Position numbers and translations under genes: made by a program. A DNA stretch of 64,000 nucleotides from Halobacillus ihumii. GTDB lineage: Bacteria > Bacillota > Bacilli > Bacillales > Halobacillaceae. Below are positions 63,491 to 64,000 of this stretch, in pieces. Positions within the stretch are counted from its first letter, which is position 1; every line of letters begins with the position of its first letter. The notes beneath the pieces are model-generated. The model was given only the letters and a program-made list of their open reading frames with translations, did no database searches and was not told the origin of the DNA. The stretch covers positions 186,001 to 250,000 of the forward strand of contig NZ_CACVAO010000001.1 in NCBI RefSeq assembly GCF_902726645.1. The letters are read 5' to 3'.

Positions 63491-64000
63491 TTTTTTCCAA
63501 CGATCAAGAAATTGTTTTGCCTTCTCTTGTCCGATACTCATTAACTTTTCTTTTTGTTCAGCATTCATGGCAAAATCTGTCGTTTCCACTCCTTTTACCG
63601 GGATAAAAATGACATCACGACTGGTTGACTCTGAAATATATCTGGCATCATGTGCTTTTTTCATTGTACGGAATAGGGCATGAAACATTTGGATAGAGTT
63701 TTTTATTTTCTGTTCAGGGAGCTGGTCAGGGGGATCACTTAATTGCATACCTAAAATTGGACGTCTCCGCTTACCCTGTTCATTTTCAAATAACCATATG
63801 GGAAAGTTACTCAGCACTCCCCCATCCACTAATAGTGATTTCCCTTTCTTTCCGTGCAGCTTGACTGGCATGAAAAAGTAAGGCAAACCAGCACTAATCC
63901 TAGCTGCTTTAGCCACAGAAAATGTATCGGGATCAATTCCATATACCCTGTGCAGATCGTCTGGTATCACAACCATTTTACCTAAAGTCAAATCTGAGCA
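63488..64000 (-). CDS. yqhO: Patatin-like phospholipase YqhO, N terminus beyond window edge
   Basis: The C-terminal 170 or so residues of a patatin-fold lipid acyl hydrolase; the frame stays open to base 64000. The catalytic Asp motif is in LLVDGGVLSNFPIWLF, preceded by AARISAGLPYFFMPV. The GXSXG serine motif lies outside the window, so activity cannot be checked. RssA/YqhO-type proteins of about 290 residues are typical. Convergent with yqhP. Confidence 0.88.
   Translation of the reverse strand, partial: CSDLTLGKMVVIPDDLHRVYGIDPDTFSVAKAARISAGLPYFFMPVKLHGKKGKSLLVDGGVLSNFPIWLFENEQGKRRRPILGMQLSDPPDQLPEQKIKNSIQMFHALFRTMKKAHDARYISESTSRDVIFIPVKGVETTDFAMNAEQKEKLMSIGQEKAKQFLDRWKK

Noticed and set aside
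1..64000. tRNA or rRNA genes, CRISPR arrays, prophage or insertion-sequence transposases
   Set aside because: None was recognised by eye on either strand; gene order is conserved throughout. A dedicated tRNA or CRISPR scan was not possible here.

Overview
The window is a chromosomal segment of a low-GC, endospore-forming member of the Bacillaceae. Gene order closely follows the Bacillus subtilis yqk-yqj-yqi-yqh region, from yqkF-yqkE-yqkB through the bkd operon, spo0A-spoIVB-recN-ahrC-dxs-ispA-xse-folD-nusB-accCB and spoIIIA to efp-yqhT-yqhO. The presence of spo0A, spoIVB and a full eight-gene spoIIIA operon shows a sporulating lineage. An OLE RNA/oapA locus between ispA and dxs, which B. subtilis lacks, points to an extremophile-type (halophilic or alkaliphilic) relative such as Halobacillus-like bacteria; this genus-level placement is inference. 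I recognise no tRNA, rRNA, prophage, intact insertion sequence or CRISPR array.

Region 1 (1-8.0 kb): a truncated aldo/keto reductase, two small yqk genes, a short-chain dehydrogenase, a metallo-beta-lactamase-fold hydrolase and an M20/RocB-type peptidase on the minus strand, then a glycerophosphodiester phosphodiesterase, ribonuclease Z and a YczE-like membrane protein on the plus strand. Region 2 (8.0-17.1 kb): a MacB/FtsX-type ABC transporter, a two-gene operon pairing a ThDP enzyme with an aldehyde dehydrogenase, glutamate dehydrogenase, and DNA polymerase IV with a LexA-type operator in front of it.

Region 3 (17.1-25.3 kb): a PepT-like peptidase and a propionyl/methylmalonyl-CoA cluster (acyl-CoA carboxylase beta subunit; a fused B12-binding/methylmalonyl-CoA epimerase protein; the catalytic methylmalonyl-CoA mutase subunit) with a candidate catabolite-repression site, then a 39-codon Prli42-type stressosome miniprotein, an L,D-transpeptidase, YqjA, bacilliredoxin BrxB and a structured intergenic repeat. 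Region 4 (25.3-35.3 kb): the branched-chain keto-acid operon ptb-bcd-buk-lpdV-bkdAA-bkdAB-bkdB and its sigma-54 activator gene bkdR. Ile and Val breakdown here yields propionyl-CoA, which region 3 can turn into succinyl-CoA.

Region 5 (35.4-39.8 kb): yqzF, a translationally coupled pair (cNMP/CBS/DUF294 nucleotidyltransferase protein plus DEDDh exonuclease) of unknown role, and an aspartokinase. Region 6 (39.9-54.8 kb): spo0A with 0A boxes, spoIVB, recN, ahrC, yqxC, dxs, oapA, OLE RNA, ispA, xseB, xseA, folD, nusB, yqhY, accC and accB. Region 7 (55-64 kb): spoIIIAA-AH, a nested-hairpin element, efp, yqhT, yqhR, yqhP and a truncated patatin-like gene.

The most notable item is the OLE ribonucleoprotein locus at about 47.4-48.65 kb. 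Next are the B12-epimerase fusion, the DUF294/exonuclease pair, the shared palindrome at ptb and bkdR, and the LexA-type box in front of the polymerase IV gene.
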